DNA from: Siminovitchia terrae
GTDB taxonomy: Bacteria > Bacillota > Bacilli > Bacillales > Bacillaceae_C
Length of the DNA: 32,670 nt
Assembly: GCF_003605405.2 (NCBI RefSeq)
Contig: NZ_QYTW02000018.1
Coordinates: 1 to 32,670 of the forward strand
Direction: 5' to 3'
Part shown: positions 29,556 through 32,670 of the stretch, piece after piece
Numbering within the stretch: position 1 is the stretch's first letter
Layout of the letters: each line of letters opens with the position of its first letter
Made by a program: the position numbers and the translations under genes
The notes under the pieces: model-generated
Databases searched by the model: none
Told to the model about the DNA's origin: nothing
What the model saw: the letters and a program-made list of their open reading frames with translations, nothing else

Positions 29556-31287
29556 GCCTCTTCTTGAAATGAATTATACGGAATTAGAAAAATGGTGGGC
29601 CGATTATAAAGAGATGCAGAAAAGTTGGGGCGGCATCTTAGAACACCCATATCCTGAACTTTTGACAACCTGGTATGCCGAAAGGTTGATTGACGGTTCA
29701 ATCCCAGCCAGCAAGGAAAATATTTTGGCTGCAAAAAGGCACATGAGAGACCTTAAAAGACAGCGTACAGATGACTTCCCATGGATATTTGACGAAGAAA
29801 AAGGGCACCGACCCATCAGATTTATAGAACAAAAATGTAAACCATCCAAAGGAGACTTTGATCAATTAGTGTTGCAACCTTGGCAGCATTTTGTGATCGG
29901 GTCTCTTTTTGGTTGGGTGCATAGAGATACCGGAATCAGGCGATTTCGTGAAGCTTTGGACATGGTGGGACGTAAGAATGGTAAAACCACTCTCATTAGT
30001 GGGCTGTCCAATTATATGCTGGGCTTCGATGATGAAAACGGGGCAAGAATTTATGTTTTGGCTAATGCTGAGCAACAAGCTCATGAACTATTCGATGAAG
30101 CTAAAGCGATGGTTGAAAAGTCACCATATCTATCTAAGCGTTATAAAGCCCAAAGAAACAAAATCAAGTTTGAAAAAAGATTTTCTGAAATTCAAGCAAG
30201 GGCATCCGACAGTAAACGATTAGATGGCTTGAATACGCATCTTGGTATTTTCGATGAGATCCACGAATTTAAAGATTTTAAACTGATCAACGTTATCAAA
30301 AAATCACGTGGCGCTCGTAAACAGCCCTTAATTATATATATTACAACTGCTGGATATGTTTTGGATGGTCCCCTGGTTCAGTATTATGAGAACGCTGCTG
30401 ACTGTCTGGAAAATCTTGAAGATGATTTGGACGAGCGAACTTTTTATTATATAGCGAAATTGGACAATCCCGAAGAAGCTGACAAACCGGAACTTTGGAT
30501 AAAAGCAAATCCAAATATCGGCCTTATGGATTTCGTAAACCTTGTTACCGACTGGATAAAGGAAAAGAAAAATCCGCAAGAACGAGCGGACTGGATGACA
30601 AAACAGTTTAATTTATTCAGTAATGTTGATCAGCTCTCTTTCGTGGATATTCCTACAATCAAGAAAAACAAAAAGACACTAGATTTAAAAGAGTTGGAAG
30701 GGCGTAGATGCGTTGGCGGGTACGACTTGTCAGAAACAGAAGACTTTACAGCTGCTGCATTAGAATTTCCACTTGATAGCGGAGAGGTTTTTATTTTGAG
30801 CCACTCTTGGATACCCCAAGCGCGATATGACAGGGACAGCAATCAACGGAGATTAGATGAGTGGATAGAGGCAGGAGATCTGACTGTGATTCCGGGGGAC
30901 TATGTGAAGTGGGAATTTGTGTACGAGTGGTTTGTTGATCAATCCGAAAAATATGTTATAGATTTGATTGCTTTTTACCGGGCAAAGGCGCTTTATTTGA
31001 ATAAAGAACTTGAAAATTACGGTTTTAGAACAGAAAAAGTAATACAAGGATTCCTCACCACTTTATATATGTCAGTAACAGGCAGCGCCATTGCAGGTGC
31101 TGCCTTTTTATTTGGGGGAGTTGATCACTTGGTCGTGGCATTAGCAATTTTCATGGCTTGTGATTATGCCACTGGCTTAATCGCAGGATATCAAAACAGA
31201 AAGGTAAACAGCAAGAAAGCTTTAAAGGGCCTTGGAAAAAAAGGTGCTATGCTTTCACTCGTTATCATTGCAACCAATTGGATATAA
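29527..31287 (+). pseudogene. Terminase large subunit fused in frame to a holin by deletion
   Basis: Residues 1 to about 508 are a large terminase. ATPase Walker A is GRKNGKTT (148-155), Walker B IFDEIHEF (241-248), the nuclease domain begins at GGYDLSETEDFTA (Asp400), with Asp479 following. The frame then passes at about residues 507-512 (31045-31062) from VIQGF into LTTLYMSVTGSAIAGAAF, which is a phage holin with its own membrane helices and the motif CDYATGLIAGYQNRKVNSK. The last part of the terminase nuclease domain and everything between (portal to tail) is gone. The start overlaps terS by 29 bases. Unlikely to work as a terminase. Confidence 0.9.
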
Positions 31288-31449
31288 TCGCTGGATCCGG
31301 TAATGGATTCATGCGTAACAGTATGATCTTCTTTTTGATTGCAACAGAGGGGGTTTCACTGGTCGAAAACCTTGGGAAAAATCGGTGTGGATGTACCTGA
31401 TTTCTTAAAGAGTAGATTCGAGCAAATAAAGAATGACAAGGAAAAGTGA
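31056..31449 (+). pseudogene. Phage holin remnant, two further frameshifts
   Basis: The holin reading frame that begins in the fusion ends early at a TAA at 31285. Correcting one missing base near 31269-31275 (GCAACCAA) continues it as NQLDIIAGSGNGFMRN and MIFFLIATEGVSLVENLGK. A second shift, one extra A in the run at about 31376-31380, must be removed to reach IGVDVPDFLKSRFEQIKN and the stop at 31447. Together these would complete a holin of about 135 residues of the LC3/TcdE-type family. The N-terminal codons were lost in the deletion. Confidence 0.85.
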
Positions 31450-31475
31450 CGCATAAGCGTTGCTCTTTTTTAATA
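31448..31475 (+). terminator. Weak terminator after the holin remnant
   Basis: ACGC/GCGT (31449-31460) short stem followed by TGCTCTTTTTT. Only four base pairs, so marginal. Confidence 0.45.
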
Positions 31476-31497
31476 TTAAAAAGGGAGAGGGTATATA

Positions 31498-32430
31498 ATG
31501 AGTAAAATTGCAGACTTGTCACATCACCAAGGGACGATTAACTGGGCCAATGCAAGCCAGGAATTAACCTTTGCTATCCTACGGGTGCAGGACGGATCCA
31601 CAGTGATTGATCGCCAGTATAAAAATTATGTCGCTGGCGCAAAGCAATACGGCGTTCCATTTGGTAACTATGCTTTTTGTCGTTTCGTCAGTCTTAATGA
31701 TGCAAGAGTGGAAGCCCGAGACTTCTAGAACCGAGGCGACAAATCAGCGCAGTTCTGGATTGCTGACGTTGAGGTAAAAACGATGGGGGATATGCGGGCA
31801 GGCGCACAGGCTTTTATTGATGAGTTGTGGCGCCTTGGAGCCAAGAAAGTAGGCTTGTATGTTGGCCATCACTGTTACAAGCAGTTCCAGGCGGACAAGG
31901 TTAAAGCTGACTTTGTATGGATTCCGCGTTATGGTGGTCCAGAGCCGTCATATCCATGCGACCTATGGCAGTACACGGAAACAGGCCGACTGGCAGGAGT
32001 AGCTGGCAACGTGGATTTAAACAGGCTCACGGGTAGTAAGTCTTTAGCATATTTTATTGGTGGGATGGCAACAGCACCGCCAGCTACCAATAAAAAACCA
32101 GTTTCTAATACTCATATCGTCAAGCCAGGGGACACTTTGTCTGCTATTGCTAAAAAATACAAGACGACTGTAGCTGAACTGGTCAAGATTAACGGTATTA
32201 AGAATCCTGACCTTATTCAAGTTGGTCAAAAGATTAAATTATCCGGATCTGCTCCTGTGTCTCCTGCAAAGGCGTCTACTCAAAAAGTTGTTTATCACAC
32301 GGTCAAGCACGGTGATACAGTGAGTGGGCTAGCCGTTAAACATAAGGTTACTCAGGCGCAGATTAAAAGCTGGAATAAGCTTAAAGACATCAATAAAATT
32401 AATGTTGGCCAGAAGTTGAGGGTTAAATAA
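31498..32430 (+). pseudogene. Endolysin: GH25 muramidase with two LysM repeats, interrupted by an amber codon
   Basis: Starts MSKIADLSHHQGTINW after AAAGGGAGAGGG. The GH25 catalytic residues are present: the first Asp in IADLSHH and the D-x-E of WIADVEV. An in-frame TAG at 31726-31728 interrupts after EARDF; the same frame resumes with [16 protein letters not shown] to a normal end, 310 codons in all. Two C-terminal LysM modules ([33 protein letters not shown]) bind peptidoglycan. One base change would restore it, so the mutation is recent. Re-initiation at the ATG at 31783 would lack most of the barrel's first strands. Confidence 0.93.
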
Positions 32431-32473
32431 TATGTTATAATTAACGCATTCGGGCATCGATTGCCTAAGAGGA

Positions 32474-32507
32474 CGACCTATCCAATTATGGACGGGTTGC
32501 TTTTTTT
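32474..32507 (+). terminator. Terminator after the endolysin
   Basis: CGACCTATCCA (32474-32484) pairs with TGGACGGGTTG (32489-32499), one mismatch, loop ATTA, followed by C and seven T. Confidence 0.85.
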
Positions 32508-32526
32508 GTTTTAGGCTCTGTTTAAC

Positions 32527-32670
32527 TCAATTGATAATTAAAATTGATAAAAGGACGGAAAAAGTTAATCCAATACTTAAAACACAGCCCAGTATTTTTT
32601 GAGTTTGAATGTTTTTATCTTGTTTTAGGTTTTCTAATAGTTTCACTAAATTTAAAAACCATAAAAACGA
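32527..32670 (-). CDS. C-terminal end of a small membrane protein, cut by the window edge
   Basis: The minus strand is open from the window edge to a stop at 32527, giving 47 residues: a charged segment (VKLLENLKQDKNIQTQKILG) followed by a hydrophobic helix (CVLSIGLTFSVLLSILIIN). It looks like the end of a membrane protein facing the prophage terminator. Whether it belongs to the phage or host cannot be said. Confidence 0.45.
   Translation of the reverse strand, partial: SFLWFLNLVKLLENLKQDKNIQTQKILGCVLSIGLTFSVLLSILIIN

Larger units (their letters stand above)
16650..32507. mobile_element. Decayed prophage with siphovirus-type packaging genes, structural region deleted
   Basis: Starts with a leftward tyrosine integrase right after the RibF-like gene and proceeds rightwards through loader, late regulator, accessory cassettes, HNH nuclease, small and large terminase, holin and endolysin. 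That is the order of an HK97-type siphovirus of Bacillaceae. Integrase, holin and endolysin are each broken, and portal, protease, capsid and tail genes are absent. No CI/Cro repressor pair, ImmA, DnaD-type initiator or recombination gene is seen. The left edge must lie in 16650-16727; the right edge is uncertain and may be beyond the window. No direct repeat serving as attL/attR was found between the two ends. Confidence 0.88.

Noticed and set aside
16650-32507. A phage-inducible chromosomal island (PICI-like satellite) rather than a phage remnant
   Set aside because: Size, integrase, small terminase and missing structural genes fit, but the in-frame terminase-holin join and the broken holin and lysin show that a full phage lost its middle by deletion.

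Overview
The window looks like chromosome of a low-GC Gram-positive, spore-former-type Bacillaceae (Bacillus, Mesobacillus or Cytobacillus grade). The signs are strong AGGAGG ribosome sites, frequent GTG/TTG starts, a Bacillus-type two-domain LigD next to Ku, an OpuA-type transporter with a CBS-domain ATPase, a CspB-type cold-shock protein, and Bacillaceae phage genes. No rRNA, tRNA or CRISPR array was seen.

Positions 1-16650 are host chromosome. In order: a DedA membrane protein (-); a DUF4870 membrane protein; a tandem 58-bp repeat; an unrecognised membrane protein; ligD (-) divergent from ku, the two-protein end-joining system; a cold-shock gene with a long leader; a second, larger copy of the intergenic repeat; a class I ribonucleotide reductase operon read leftwards (nrdA, flavodoxin, nrdB) behind a cobalamin riboswitch and two NrdR boxes; uppP; an 830-bp gap with gene debris; a glycine betaine-type ABC transporter in the order binding protein, permease, ATPase; a small membrane protein; and a RibF paralogue that keeps the FAD synthetase half but has lost the flavokinase signature.

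Positions from about 16650 to at least 32507 are a decayed, deletion-derived prophage. It runs from a frameshifted tyrosine integrase (-), through a short early region (zinc-ribbon protein with an SSB-like tail, DnaC-type helicase loader, small phage genes) and an AT-rich ParA-led cassette, to an ArpU/RinA-type late regulator. A long accessory region of small autonomous cassettes follows, separated by look-alike terminators. Last comes the packaging module (HNH nuclease, P27-type small terminase, large terminase). The large terminase runs in frame into a holin, so the whole head and tail region has been deleted. The holin has two further frameshifts and the GH25-LysM endolysin has an internal amber codon. 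No repressor, DnaD-type initiator, portal, capsid or tail gene is visible.

The most interesting points are: (1) the ParA-like ATPase cassette (20723-23201), which includes a protein with an Rx6H HEPN-like motif and a coiled-coil membrane protein, a candidate unclassified defence or maintenance module; (2) the accessory region 24000-28200, with two lipoproteins behind duplicated hairpin leaders that bury the ribosome site, a protein of Abi-alpha-like architecture and several very small genes; (3) combined NrdR plus cobalamin control of the ribonucleotide reductase operon; (4) the terminase-holin deletion scar. Function for the accessory genes is inference only.
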